The notes under the pieces were generated by a model. That model saw only the letters and a list, made by a program, of their open reading frames with translations. It was not told the origin of the DNA and made no database searches. From Marinifilum breve (GTDB taxonomy: Bacteria; Bacteroidota; Bacteroidia; Bacteroidales; Marinifilaceae), in the NCBI RefSeq assembly GCF_003202155.1, contig NZ_QFLI01000006.1:62001-126000 (forward strand): a stretch of 64,000 nucleotides of DNA. Reading direction: 5' to 3'. Shown here piece after piece: positions 7,719-17,136 of the stretch; position 1 is the stretch's first letter, and every line of letters begins with the position of its first letter. The position numbers and the translations under genes are program-made.

Positions 7719-9645
7719 ATCTCTTTCCTACTAATTTTACAATCAAGAAAAGGGTGATAAATCCTAAAGGAATTAGTATCCATGAACTGACTCCATATGC
7801 TGCAGGTAATAATCCTAAAATAATTGCTATTGATCCAACAGTTAAAGCATAAGGTAACTGAGTCCTAACGTGCTCGATATGATTACATGAACTTGCCAAA
7901 GAGCTTAAAATGGTAGTATCTGATATTGGAGAGCAGTGATCACCTAAGACCGAACCAGCCAAAATAGCGGAAACTGTAATGTAAAAAATATTCATACTTT
8001 CAGCATCAAGCATTCCAGCCGAATGGCAAAGAGCCCAGGAAGCAGGAAGAATCAAAGGATAAAGAATAGCCATTGTTCCCCATGATGAACCTGTTGAAAA
8101 AGCAATTAAGGCAGATAAAATAAAAGTAAATGTTGGCAAAAATTCAGGTGGAACTTCTGTTGCAATTAGGATTTTCGATATAAAATCTGCTGTGTGTAAA
8201 TCTTTTGTAATATCCGCTAGTGCCCATGCCAATATCAGAATAAGAATTGCCGTTAGCATGGTTTTAAAACCTTTTACCAAGGCATCAACCGTTTTCTTTA
8301 GGCTTAGGATTTTTTGTCCCATACTTAGGGCTGCAGCTACCAAAACGGCCGAAATAGATGACCAAAGTAAAGCCAGGTAAGAATCAGAAGCTCCTATAAT
8401 ATGTGATAATTTTGTACCAAATGAGATGGAAGAATCCTCCCAAACATTCCCGTTCCAACCAGTATAAATTAAGCCTGCAAAAGTTCCAAATATTACTACC
8501 ATTACAGGAATTCCTGCATTGTACCACCTTGTAGGTATTTCAGGTGATATTTCAATGTTTTCGATTTCATCATTATTTTGCTTATCGACCTCTGAAAGAT
8601 TTCCTTCGGATTTGGCTCTTTGTTCAGCCTTATACATTGGTCCGAAATCTTTCTTCATGATCACAATCATTAAAATAAAAAATAGGGTGAAGAAAGGGTA
8701 AAAGCGTGTTGGCAATGAATTTAAAAATATACTGTATGGACTTTCATCAATGTTGATTTGTGCCGTTGCGGACTGAATGTAACTTAACTCTATCCCAATC
8801 CATGTTGTAATCATTGCAATTGATGCCACTGGAGCGGCTGTTGAATCTACAATATAGGCTAGTTTTTCTCTCGATACTTTTAATTTATCCGTTACCGGTC
8901 GCATGGTATTCCCAACCACCAAAGTGTTGGCATAATCATCGAAGAATATCAATACACCCAAAATCCATGTAACGAATTGTCCGGACCGAGAACTGTTTGC
9001 AAAACGAGAAAGTTTATTCACCACACCTTGCATGCCACCATTTTGAGTTATCAGGTTGACCATAGCTCCAATTAGCATAGAAAAAACAATAATGGAAATG
9101 TGACCTGTGTCAGCAAGCGATTGTATGATATAAGTATCTGAAATCGCAAAAATAGCTTTAAAAATAGCCGTGAAAAATGAGACATCCTGATATCCAAAAA
9201 TGATAAGTGTACCGGTGAATAGACCTACAAAAAGAGCCGAAAATACTTCTTTAAACACTAAAGCCATCAATATGGCTATAAGTGGAGGCAGTATCGACAT
9301 CCAAAGTGGAATGGCATTGTAATTTATCTTTTGTGTTTGTTGCGAAATTATAACTTGAACAGCATCATTTCCTTTAAATACAAAAGGAATTTTTATTTGA
9401 TTTTGTTTTGGTTGAATCCAAACTTCGCTTTCATTTATTTGTACCAATATTGAATCATTTTTCAGATGACTTTCATTTTTAAAATGAAGAGTAATCTCTG
9501 AAGGAATATCGGCAATAATTATTTTTGGAAGCTCGATCGTAAAATCTTCATGAATAGTTTTCTTGTCAGTATCAGAAGCAAGAGCAGTTTGAAATGATAG
9601 CAATAGTAGAAGAAAAAGAATTGAGAGGGTAGAGTTTTTTATCAT
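7717..9645 (-). CDS. NhaC-family Na+/H+ antiporter with N-terminal exported domain
   Basis: A 642-residue inner-membrane antiporter of the NhaC superfamily, exchanging Na+ (or a related cation or substrate) for protons. A signal-like N-terminus ending near ALASD is followed by a beta-rich segment of about 85 residues (about 25-110), outside the membrane by prediction, and then by the usual run of about 11-12 hydrophobic helices. Family-like signatures include FFDDYANTLVVGNTMRP, VDSTAAPVASIAMITTWIG, FSTGSSWGTMAILYPL and GSVLGDHCSPISDTTILSS. The extra exported N-terminal segment makes it longer than the ~450-480 residues usual for NhaC. Monocistronic; ATG start at 9645. Some members of this superfamily exchange organic substrates, so the ion assignment is by family only. 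Confidence 0.82.
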   Translation of the reverse strand: MIKNSTLSILFLLLLLSFQTALASDTDKKTIHEDFTIELPKIIIADIPSEITLHFKNESHLKNDSILVQINESEVWIQPKQNQIKIPFVFKGNDAVQVIISQQTQKINYNAIPLWMSILPPLIAILMALVFKEVFSALFVGLFTGTLIIFGYQDVSFFTAIFKAIFAISDTYIIQSLADTGHISIIVFSMLIGAMVNLITQNGGMQGVVNKLSRFANSSRSGQFVTWILGVLIFFDDYANTLVVGNTMRPVTDKLKVSREKLAYIVDSTAAPVASIAMITTWIGIELSYIQSATAQINIDESPYSIFLNSLPTRFYPFFTLFFILMIVIMKKDFGPMYKAEQRAKSEGNLSEVDKQNNDEIENIEISPEIPTRWYNAGIPVMVVIFGTFAGLIYTGWNGNVWEDSSISFGTKLSHIIGASDSYLALLWSSISAVLVAAALSMGQKILSLKKTVDALVKGFKTMLTAILILILAWALADITKDLHTADFISKILIATEVPPEFLPTFTFILSALIAFSTGSSWGTMAILYPLILPASWALCHSAGMLDAESMNIFYITVSAILAGSVLGDHCSPISDTTILSSLASSCNHIEHVRTQLPYALTVGSIAIILGLLPAAYGVSSWILIPLGFITLFLIVKLVGKR

Positions 9646-9799
9646 TGTTGGTAATTTGGTTAGGCAGTGTTAAATATAATTATTTTACCTGCTTTGAGCT
9701 AATGAAATGGAAGTAAGTATTAAGATTTTCATAAGTGCTTATTCTTTTTTTCTTTGGTAAAATTGGTTAATTTGTATTTGGAAACTTAAAATTAATAGT

Positions 9800-10390
9800 G
9801 TGGACGGGACTTCGGATTTATTTAGAATGGAAAACAATAATATTAATCCTGAAAAAGGGAAGGTGTTAATTGCCGAACCTTTTTTGGAGGGGAGATATTT
9901 TAAACGCTCAATTGTATTGTTGGCCGAATTTAATGAAGAAGGTGCAGTCGGATTTGTTTTGAATAAACCTATTAATTTATCGGTTGATGAGGTTTTGGTT
10001 AGCATTGCTCATTTTGACGGAGATGTTTTTGTTGGAGGACCTGTAGATACCAATAGAATCTATTACATACATACACTGCCTCACCTAATTCCAAACAGCA
10101 TTCATATTTTTGATAATTTGTATTGGGGAGGAGATTTTAGTGTTTTAAAGGATCTAATTGAGCAGAAGAAAGTTCTTCCTCACCAGGTAAGGTTTTTTGC
10201 AGGCTATTCGGGTTGGAGTGCAGGTCAGCTGAATGAGGAAATTAAGGAAAATTCATGGTTGGTTAGCCAAATTGATGTTAGAAGCATAATGAGCCTGAAT
10301 AATGATAATTTGTGGGAACAATCATTACGCAAGCTTGGTGGCAGATACCGTATGTGGTCTAATTTTCCAGAAAATCCTAGTATGAATTAA
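9800..10390 (+). CDS. YqgE/AlgH family protein (UPF0301)
   Basis: A 196-residue member of the YqgE/AlgH family; biochemical role unknown. It shows the family pattern GKVLIAEPFLEGRYFKRSIV near the start, GFVLNKP at about residue 50, and FVGGPVDTNRIYYIHT. The start chosen is GTG at 9800: although an ATG lies at 9827, the intervening DLFRMENNN resembles the conserved DIFK-type lead-in I associate with Bacteroidota members. The alternative would shorten it by nine residues. Its last four bases overlap the end of the convergent aminotransferase gene. Confidence 0.85.
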   Translation: MDGTSDLFRMENNNINPEKGKVLIAEPFLEGRYFKRSIVLLAEFNEEGAVGFVLNKPINLSVDEVLVSIAHFDGDVFVGGPVDTNRIYYIHTLPHLIPNSIHIFDNLYWGGDFSVLKDLIEQKKVLPHQVRFFAGYSGWSAGQLNEEIKENSWLVSQIDVRSIMSLNNDNLWEQSLRKLGGRYRMWSNFPENPSMN

Positions 10391-11241
10391 TATTTGAAAG
10401 TATTTTTATTTAATTCCTCAAGTAAGAGTTTCGAGGTTTTATTAAAATATCTGCGATCTTTAAAAGCCACTACCCATCTAATACCACTGATTGCATTACT
10501 TAAGAAGATTTCATCAGCTTCAACTAAATCTTCAATGCTAATCATGCAATCATCGTAAACGGTCATGTTTAATTTTAGGGCAGTTTGGATTAATTGTTCT
10601 CTCATAATTCCACTAACAGCTCCACTTTCAATGGAAGGTGTCATTAGAATATCATTTTTTACAATGAATAAGTTCGAGCTGATACTTTCAATAGGATTAC
10701 CTCTCTCGTTAAGAATTAGGCAGTCGTCCAAATGCATTCTGTTTTTATAGTTGCCAGCCATAATAAACAAAAGCGAGTTCCCGGTTTTGAATTGAGAAAT
10801 AATATCGGATGATTTTTTACAATCCTTATAAATATCAATTTTAAGCCCTTTTTTATTGATTACATACTGATCCTCCTCAAGTCGTGAAGTTTCAATTAAA
10901 TAAGATACCGTATTATCAGTTGGAGTGTATAATCCACCATCATTTCTAAATACGCTCAAGCGGATTCTTGTTCCTGCAAAAGACTTGTTTTTATTAATCA
11001 AATAGGTGATGTTGATTTTCAGTTTATCTCTGAAATTCTCAGGCACAATCATCCCAATGTTTTTCATTCCCATGATCAATCGATCCAAATGTTGATCGAA
11101 GAATTGAATTTCAGTTCCATTTGAATGGATGGTTTCAAAAAGAGAATCACCATATCGGAAAGCACGGTTTGCAGCTCCAAAAACAGGACTATCTTTTGGA
11201 AATAATTCGCCGTTTAAATTGATATATTCGCTATGACTCAT
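10387..11241 (-). CDS. Class IV PLP-dependent aminotransferase / aminodeoxychorismate lyase-like
   Basis: A 284-residue fold-type IV PLP enzyme, the family of branched-chain and D-amino acid aminotransferases and 4-amino-4-deoxychorismate lyase (PabC). The N-terminal FRYGDSLFETI matches the family. The PLP lysine is likely the Lys in QFKTGNSLLF; the phosphate-binding and C-terminal parts are seen as ESISSNLFIV and SGAVSGIMRE. Lyase versus transaminase cannot be decided; no pab genes are nearby. It is the last gene of a minus-strand run, only 1 bp after gmhB, and converges with yqgE. Confidence 0.75.
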   Translation of the reverse strand: MSHSEYINLNGELFPKDSPVFGAANRAFRYGDSLFETIHSNGTEIQFFDQHLDRLIMGMKNIGMIVPENFRDKLKINITYLINKNKSFAGTRIRLSVFRNDGGLYTPTDNTVSYLIETSRLEEDQYVINKKGLKIDIYKDCKKSSDIISQFKTGNSLLFIMAGNYKNRMHLDDCLILNERGNPIESISSNLFIVKNDILMTPSIESGAVSGIMREQLIQTALKLNMTVYDDCMISIEDLVEADEIFLSNAISGIRWVVAFKDRRYFNKTSKLLLEELNKNTFKY

Positions 11242-11242
11242 A

Positions 11243-11740
11243 TTATAATTCTCCTTTTAATATTTTATCGCAATAAGCTTCGATATTTTCATTTGCTTCT
11301 ACCTTTATTCCTCTAACTCCAGCGGCTTCGGCTGACTGTTTATCTCGCAAGCTATCTCCAATCATATAGGATTGCTCTGGATCAATTTTATAATCCTGAA
11401 TTGCTTTTTTGATAAAATAAGGACTAGGTTTCCTGCATTCACAAGTTGCTACACTTTCGTGATGAGGACAGAAGTAGATTTTCTCTATTGTAATGTTCTC
11501 TTTTTTTAGAATGCCAAGCAGATGATCATGAACTTTATTTACATCATTTTCGGTATAAATGCCTTTAGAAACTCCTCCTTGATTGGTAACAATGAACAAT
11601 TTGTATCCAGCTTCAGTGAATTTTATCAGTGAGGGAATAATACCATCATTAATCACAAAATCTTCAACACGGTAAATGTAATAATGCCCAACATCGGAAT
11701 TGATTACTCCATCGCGATCAAGAAAAATAGCTTTTTGCAT
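11243..11740 (-). CDS. gmhB: HAD phosphatase, heptose-1,7-bisphosphate phosphatase type (GmhB-like)
   Basis: A 165-residue HAD-superfamily histidinol-phosphatase/GmhB-type enzyme, which removes the 7-phosphate in ADP-heptose synthesis for lipopolysaccharide. The N-terminus has the nucleophile motif FLDRDGVIN (Asp8, Asp10), then the motif-II region IVTNQGGVSKG, a zinc-binding loop CPHH...CECRKP, and GDSLRDKQSAEAAG for motif III/IV. Length is slightly shorter than E. coli GmhB. It lies between the PabC-like enzyme and the rhomboid gene with gaps of 1-3 bp. Histidinol phosphatase is the alternative, but no his genes are nearby. Confidence 0.8.
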   Translation of the reverse strand: MQKAIFLDRDGVINSDVGHYYIYRVEDFVINDGIIPSLIKFTEAGYKLFIVTNQGGVSKGIYTENDVNKVHDHLLGILKKENITIEKIYFCPHHESVATCECRKPSPYFIKKAIQDYKIDPEQSYMIGDSLRDKQSAEAAGVRGIKVEANENIEAYCDKILKGEL

Positions 11741-11743
11741 GCT

Positions 11744-12349
11744 TTAAAAATTGAGAATCTGCTGCAAAAATAATGAGAATAATTTGGGTTTAATGATTAA
11801 TGGAAACAGAAATCCAAACAAAGCTCCCGAGAAATGTGCACTATGACCAATATTATCGATATTTTTCTTTCCCATATAGTAGGAATAATAAAGGTATCCT
11901 GCTGCAAAAATAATTCCTGGAATCGGTATCACGAAGAACAAATAAATAGGCTGTAGTGGAGCAAAAAATATGGTTGCAAACACTACTGCAGATGTAGCCC
12001 CAGAAGCACCAACCGCATTATAATGGTAGTGTTCTTTGTGTTTCTTTAAATCATATAAAGTAGATAAAACAATTGCTCCTAGATATAAGGCAATGAAATA
12101 AATTACACCTGCAGCACCAAAGTTATAGCTAAAGTAATATTCAAGTGCATCGCCAAAAAAATACAGCACAATCATATTAACCAGCAAATGGTCCCAATTA
12201 GCGTGTAAAAATCCGTACGTAATGATTCTGTACCACTGATTTCTTTTTGTGATTTGATATGCATTAAACTGATATTTGTAAAGCAAATCGTTGTTCTGAA
12301 ATGCAGCAAGTGAGATCAGTACTGTTATGGCAATTATTATAATGGTCAT
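11744..12349 (-). CDS. Rhomboid family intramembrane serine protease
   Basis: A 201-residue membrane protein with about six hydrophobic helices. Catalytic Ser116 is in GASGATSA, and catalytic His172 in HSAHFSGALFG. The WYRIITYGFLHANWDHLLVNM stretch supplies the conserved loop and His-rich helix of rhomboids. It is expected to cleave single-pass membrane proteins within the lipid bilayer; the substrate is unknown. It sits directly upstream of gmhB and 11 bp downstream of the PorE-like gene, in the same direction. Confidence 0.9.
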   Translation of the reverse strand: MTIIIIAITVLISLAAFQNNDLLYKYQFNAYQITKRNQWYRIITYGFLHANWDHLLVNMIVLYFFGDALEYYFSYNFGAAGVIYFIALYLGAIVLSTLYDLKKHKEHYHYNAVGASGATSAVVFATIFFAPLQPIYLFFVIPIPGIIFAAGYLYYSYYMGKKNIDNIGHSAHFSGALFGFLFPLIIKPKLFSLFLQQILNF

Positions 12350-12360
12350 GTTGTGTTTTT

Positions 12361-14442
12361 CTAAAATGCTTCTAACAATTTAACTGTTAAAGCTGGTTTG
12401 CCAGGATCGTATCCTTCGGCTTTGTATTCAACTCTATTTTTTGTAATTCCCTTCGAAATTACATATTCTGCAGCTTGAGAAGCTCTTTCTAAGCTAACAA
12501 TTTTATTATCTCTTTTGCCATTGTCAAAGTTTGTGTAACCTATAATTTGAATGGCAATATTTGGGTTTACAATCAATAAGTTTGCTAAATTATCCAGTTC
12601 AAGTATGGTGTTTTTACTTAGTTCTGCCGAGTTTTTTTCATATTCAACACCAAAGAGTTGCATGTTTTCATTTTTATTGAACTTTTGCAATTCTATTTGC
12701 TCAAATTGATCCGATTGATATCGATAATTTGTAATCACTTTTGTGAAATAACCATCTTTTCGGATGATAACATCATATGATTTTGAAGGATCGATATCTT
12801 GTGTAAATTCCCCGTAGTCATCTGTTTCGCATAAACTATTAATCTTATAACTACGATTAATCAGTTCTATGTTGGCTTGCTCCAATGCACGTCCAGAAAA
12901 TTCATCAACAACACTTCCTTTAAACTTTACCCAGGGAGTTGTTTCCATGGATATATTTAGTTGTTTAGGAGTAGCCCCATTCTGAGCAAAATAAAGAATT
13001 CTCTTCGTTTTATAGCCTGGTTTACTAACTATTAAGCTGTAGTTTTTATGATCGAAAATATCTATTTTAAACATTCCATTTTCACTACTTTGTGTTGATT
13101 TTTCTCTGGATAAATTATCCATTAGAACAATATCAACATCAGGAATGGGTTTCTTGGAATATCTATCAACCATTCTTCCGTGTATGGCTGTTATGGTTTC
13201 TGGATTTTGGATAAATGAGAAGATATCATCGTTTCCTCTACGGTTCGATGAAAAATAACCACTTTCTTTCGATCCTTTAAAAATGAATCCAAAATCATCT
13301 TTTTCAGAATTGAAAGGAAGACCAATGTTTACAGGATAAGTCCAACTATTCTGTTCAAATGTTGTTTTAAAAATATCCAAACCTCCAAAACCAATGTGCC
13401 CATCAGAGGCAAAATACAAGAAATTATCATCGCCAATGAAAGGAAACATTTCGTTACCAGATGAATTAACAGTTGGTCCAAGATTAATTGGTTTACTCCA
13501 TGCAAATCCAAGTTTTCGACAAACGTAAATGTCAGTTCCTCCATATCCACCTTTCATATTAGATATGAAATACAAGTACCTTCCATCAGAAGATATGCTA
13601 GGATGACCAATGGAATAGGCGCGACCTGAAAAAAGGAACAATTCAGGTTTATCCCATGATTTTCCATTAAAGCGTGAAGTATAAATATTTAACTCCGATT
13701 TGCCCTCAAGGTTTACATGACCTTTGTTGCGAGTAAAAAAAATGAATCGCTCGTTTGGTGTAAAGCAAGCTGGACCTTCGTGATATTTAGAATTAAAAGT
13801 TTCACTAAATGGAATTGGATCTACAAAACTATCTCCTATTTGTTCTGTGTAGTACAAATCAAGATAATGTTCCCCTGTTCTGCCATCAATTTCTTTTGAG
13901 GTTTTGTTATGACGCCCCGAAACAAAGATCAAACCATCCTTGTAAAGAGCAGATGCAAAATCGGACTGAGGAGAATTTATACCAATAGGTTTTACAATAA
14001 ACTGTTGATTGTCCTCTAATTCGTTGATAAGGTTACAGGACAGAATTAAATTTTGAATGTTTTTATCTCGAGGATTAAGCTTGGCGTATTTTTCAAACCA
14101 AACTTTTGCTTCTGTATAATTTCTACTTCTTTTTAAAAGATGAGCATAGCTAAGAAAATCCTTTGAATTGGCTCTAGGGTCAACAACTAACTTTTCCAAT
14201 AAATAAAGAGCCTCAGTATCTTTATTGATGTTTACATAGCATTCCGCTAATTTTCTTTTTACGTCAATATCATTTGAACTTTCCAGATATTTTTCAAAGT
14301 AATTGATTGCATGGGCAAACTCACTATTCTTAAAATATCGATTGCCTTTTTCAACCAATTGAGATTGTGCAAATGAAGAGATACTTCCTAAATTGATTAG
14401 AAAAAATACTAATATGATATTTATTCCAGCTTTACTGTTCAT
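12361..14442 (-). CDS. PorE-like protein: TPR, PD40 propeller, carboxypeptidase-regulatory and OmpA domains
   Basis: A 693-residue exported protein with the PorE domain order. A signal peptide ends near SFAQS; TPR-like helices (about 27-150) are followed by a PD40/WD40-like propeller (about 155-430; repeated S-x-D-G-x-x-L/I-x-F motifs), two carboxypeptidase regulatory-like beta domains (about 430-590) and an OmpA-like C-terminal domain (about 595-690). PorE of the type IX secretion system uses such a domain to hold the apparatus to peptidoglycan. In the OmpA motif the usual GHTD reads GYTN, so a normally acidic ligand position is Asn; peptidoglycan affinity might differ. It is third in a trio with PorP/SprF-like and CHU_C genes. 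It may be a paralogue serving a specific cargo and not the core PorE. Confidence 0.8.
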   Translation of the reverse strand: MNSKAGINIILVFFLINLGSISSFAQSQLVEKGNRYFKNSEFAHAINYFEKYLESSNDIDVKRKLAECYVNINKDTEALYLLEKLVVDPRANSKDFLSYAHLLKRSRNYTEAKVWFEKYAKLNPRDKNIQNLILSCNLINELEDNQQFIVKPIGINSPQSDFASALYKDGLIFVSGRHNKTSKEIDGRTGEHYLDLYYTEQIGDSFVDPIPFSETFNSKYHEGPACFTPNERFIFFTRNKGHVNLEGKSELNIYTSRFNGKSWDKPELFLFSGRAYSIGHPSISSDGRYLYFISNMKGGYGGTDIYVCRKLGFAWSKPINLGPTVNSSGNEMFPFIGDDNFLYFASDGHIGFGGLDIFKTTFEQNSWTYPVNIGLPFNSEKDDFGFIFKGSKESGYFSSNRRGNDDIFSFIQNPETITAIHGRMVDRYSKKPIPDVDIVLMDNLSREKSTQSSENGMFKIDIFDHKNYSLIVSKPGYKTKRILYFAQNGATPKQLNISMETTPWVKFKGSVVDEFSGRALEQANIELINRSYKINSLCETDDYGEFTQDIDPSKSYDVIIRKDGYFTKVITNYRYQSDQFEQIELQKFNKNENMQLFGVEYEKNSAELSKNTILELDNLANLLIVNPNIAIQIIGYTNFDNGKRDNKIVSLERASQAAEYVISKGITKNRVEYKAEGYDPGKPALTVKLLEAF

Positions 14443-14447
14443 GATAC

Positions 14448-15401
14448 TTAGAAATATCGTGGTGATGTAATTTTGCTCTTTTTTAAAGATAAATTGTAAT
14501 TTAATATTATTTCGTGATTTGTAAAGCCTTTTGATCTATATTTTCCAAAATATTTTTCATAAGAATATGAAAATCTTAGTTTCTGGCTCAATTGATATCC
14601 AATAATACCAGCCCAGGAATCATCCGTTCTGTATCCCATACCAATAGAAACACCACTTTTGTGAACGATATCAAAATTTGCCATAGCAGTTGTTGCACCT
14701 GAATAGGAGCTAACGATTAAAACAGATGGTTTAAACTCAAACTCTGGACTTAAAGGAAAGGTAGCTCCTGCTCCCAAATAACACACTGTGTTTTTGAATT
14801 TAAATTTCATGTTCTCCGAAAATCCTTCTGTGTCAGGTTGATCGTTCGATAGTAATCTTGGTGCTGAAAAACCTAAATAATATTTAGGAGTGTAATAATA
14901 AAAACCAATTCCAAAATTAGGGACCCATGTTGAAATATCCTGATCAGGAAAAGCAGGATCATTGGGAGATGGAAAGTTAGGATCGTAAGTTCTTAATTCT
15001 GTCCAATTAATTTGCTTGTTGATAAATCCAGCCTGAATTCCCATAGATAAAGTTCCTTCGAGGCTAACTTGCAAGTGGTAGGCATAATTGAAAAATACGG
15101 CATTATCTTTTTGTATACCAAACCTGTTGTTGTATACAACTGCACCCAAACCAAAATTGGTATAATTTACAGGAGCTTGTATCGATAAAACAGCTGTTTC
15201 AGGCGATCCTTCTACATCTACCCATTGGTTACGATAGGCAAGTACCGCTTCCATAAAGCGACTACTACCAGCATAAGCAGGATTGTAGAATAATCGGTTA
15301 TAAGAAAAATTTGAAAATCGGATGTCTTCTTGTGCCCACGATCTAAGAATGGGTAATAAAAGTAGTCCAATTGATATTGTAATTTTGTAAAGTTGATTCA
15401 T
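14448..15401 (-). CDS. PorP/SprF family outer-membrane protein
   Basis: A roughly 317-residue beta-barrel protein of the PorP/SprF family, which works with T9SS, either in the apparatus (PorP) or as an outer-membrane partner for a specific gliding/CHU_C cargo (SprF). Seen: signal peptide ending at RSWAQ, the family opening DIRFSNFSYNRLFYNPAYAGSS, and a run of amphipathic strands ending in an aromatic C-terminal region. I start it at the ATG at 15401; an in-frame TTG at 15407 is possible. It lies immediately after the CHU_C gene and 5 bp before the PorE-like gene. Lying next to a type B cargo suggests the SprF-like role. Confidence 0.85.
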   Translation of the reverse strand: MNQLYKITISIGLLLLPILRSWAQEDIRFSNFSYNRLFYNPAYAGSSRFMEAVLAYRNQWVDVEGSPETAVLSIQAPVNYTNFGLGAVVYNNRFGIQKDNAVFFNYAYHLQVSLEGTLSMGIQAGFINKQINWTELRTYDPNFPSPNDPAFPDQDISTWVPNFGIGFYYYTPKYYLGFSAPRLLSNDQPDTEGFSENMKFKFKNTVCYLGAGATFPLSPEFEFKPSVLIVSSYSGATTAMANFDIVHKSGVSIGMGYRTDDSWAGIIGYQLSQKLRFSYSYEKYFGKYRSKGFTNHEIILNYNLSLKKSKITSPRYF

Positions 15402-15403
15402 TC

Positions 15404-16087
15404 TCAATATTTAACCACAATATAACCACTTTTTACATATTCCTTATCCTTAATAATTAGCTTAAAGAAATAAGTTCCTTTAGGCAATTTATCTCCAGGA
15501 CCAAGTTTTACTCCTGCATTATTGTAACTACCATCCCAGGCTTCCTGGTTATTGTAGTTTTTCTTTTCGTAAACTTTGGTTCCCCAACGAGAGAATACGA
15601 TAAACTCGTTTTCCGGATAATTTTCAATTCCTTTAATGTAAAATTTGTCGTTAATATTGTCGTTGTTCGGTGAGAATGCCGAAGGTATTAATAGTTCAAC
15701 CTGATTGGGATCAAGAACACTAACCACAATAAGAGCCTTACTACAGCGTTTTCCCTGATCACATATTTCGTAATAAATCGTGTCAGTTCCGAAACTCATC
15801 TCGTATGGATAATATACCATTAAGGTATTGTCTTCTATTAAATAAGCTTTCCCGAACTGATCAGTTTGTCGTACTATAGATTTTTCGATCTCTTCCTTAG
15901 ATGTAAAACTGTCATTTTTTAGGAAGTCGATTTCAATATAAACCACCTCGCTAGCCGAACTTTGGTTTGTAATGGAAACCGTATCGTTTTTGGCAACTGG
16001 TGGTTCACCTGTTTGTCCCATACACAATATACTTGTGCAGAGAGAAAGTCCTAGTAATAGTAGTCTAATGGGTAGATTTATTCTCAT
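15404..16087 (-). CDS. Short CHU_C (type B T9SS sorting) protein
   Basis: A 227-residue exported protein. A signal peptide ends near CMGQT; residues about 25-125 form an Ig/cadherin-like beta domain opening with the typical PPVAKNDTV; the rest is a gliding-motility-associated C-terminal domain (LIPSAFSPNNDNINDKF, FSRWGTKVYE, LPKGTYFFKLI, ending KSGYIVVKY). This is the type B signal recognised by T9SS. Such proteins are usually much longer (SprB-like adhesins); here there is essentially one repeat plus the signal. First gene of the trio with PorP/SprF-like and PorE-like proteins. Confidence 0.85.
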   Translation of the reverse strand: MRINLPIRLLLLGLSLCTSILCMGQTGEPPVAKNDTVSITNQSSASEVVYIEIDFLKNDSFTSKEEIEKSIVRQTDQFGKAYLIEDNTLMVYYPYEMSFGTDTIYYEICDQGKRCSKALIVVSVLDPNQVELLIPSAFSPNNDNINDKFYIKGIENYPENEFIVFSRWGTKVYEKKNYNNQEAWDGSYNNAGVKLGPGDKLPKGTYFFKLIIKDKEYVKSGYIVVKY

Positions 16088-16125
16088 ATTAGGGTGTTGC
16101 GTAAAATTAAGTTTTAACGCTGCTG

Positions 16126-17127
16126 CTAATGGAGAATTTTAAAAATTAACTCTTTTAAAAGATCTCCTTGTTTCGTTCCTGCATCACCAAATCCTTTCGA
16201 TCTTAAATCATATTCTCGCAACATCTCGATAATCGAAACCAATTTTTTTGGATTGTAATTTCTCGATGCAAGTTTATAATCTTTTACGAAATACGGATTG
16301 ATTCGCAAGCTCGAAGCAACAACTTTTTCGTTTGTTTTATTTTTTAAGAAATAATACTTTAAAACTTTGGAGAAATACGAGTGTAGTAGGGCAATGGTTA
16401 CAACGAGTGGATGATTTTTTTCGTTGGTAGAAAAATAGTTTATGATTTGATTGGCCTTTAATACATCTTTTTTACCTAATGCATTTTGAAGTTCAAAGTT
16501 GTTGTAATCTTTTGATATTCCGATGTTTTTCTCAATATCAATCGGTGTGATTGTATTGCTGTTGGTAATATTTATGGTTAGCTTTTCTATGGCATTGGTA
16601 ATTTTACCTAAATCGTTGCCTAGGAATTCAGCCAATAGGAATGCGGCCTTATTATCAACTTTATATTTTAAGTTTGCTGCATACTTTTTAATCCAATCGG
16701 GAATCTGATTATCGTATATTTTTTTTGATTCGAAAAGAATCCCATTTTGATCCACATCTTTGGTGAAAGCTTTTCTCTTATCCAGTGATTTGTACTTGTA
16801 ATTAATCACCAAAATGGTTGATTGCAATGGATTTTTAACATACGAAGAAAGTTGATCTATATTCTTGATGTTTTGTGCTTCGCGCACAACTACAACTTGT
16901 TTTTCGGCCATCATAGGAAATCTTCTGGCAGTAGTAACAATGGTACCTATGTCAGTATCTTTCCCATAAAGAATGGTTTGATTAAAATCTCTTTCATGCT
17001 CAGGTAAAGCATTATCAATAATATAATCGGTAATCTTATCAATAAAGAAACTTTCTTCTCCCATTAAAAAGTAAACAGGAGCAAATTCTTTTTTCTTAAG
17101 GCCTTTAAATATCTCTTCGTATGTCAT
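16126..17127 (-). CDS. holA: DNA polymerase III delta subunit
   Basis: A 333-residue clamp-loader subunit that opens the beta sliding clamp during replication. The N-terminus PVYFLMGEESFFIDKI matches the delta-family start; TTARRFPMMAEKQVVVVREAQ and the C-terminal GFGDAGTKQGDLLKELIF region also match. Nine bases separate it from the AMP nucleosidase gene upstream. Length is normal for Bacteroidota HolA. Confidence 0.92.
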   Translation of the reverse strand: MTYEEIFKGLKKKEFAPVYFLMGEESFFIDKITDYIIDNALPEHERDFNQTILYGKDTDIGTIVTTARRFPMMAEKQVVVVREAQNIKNIDQLSSYVKNPLQSTILVINYKYKSLDKRKAFTKDVDQNGILFESKKIYDNQIPDWIKKYAANLKYKVDNKAAFLLAEFLGNDLGKITNAIEKLTINITNSNTITPIDIEKNIGISKDYNNFELQNALGKKDVLKANQIINYFSTNEKNHPLVVTIALLHSYFSKVLKYYFLKNKTNEKVVASSLRINPYFVKDYKLASRNYNPKKLVSIIEMLREYDLRSKGFGDAGTKQGDLLKELIFKILH

Positions 17128-17136
17128 TGTTCAAAC

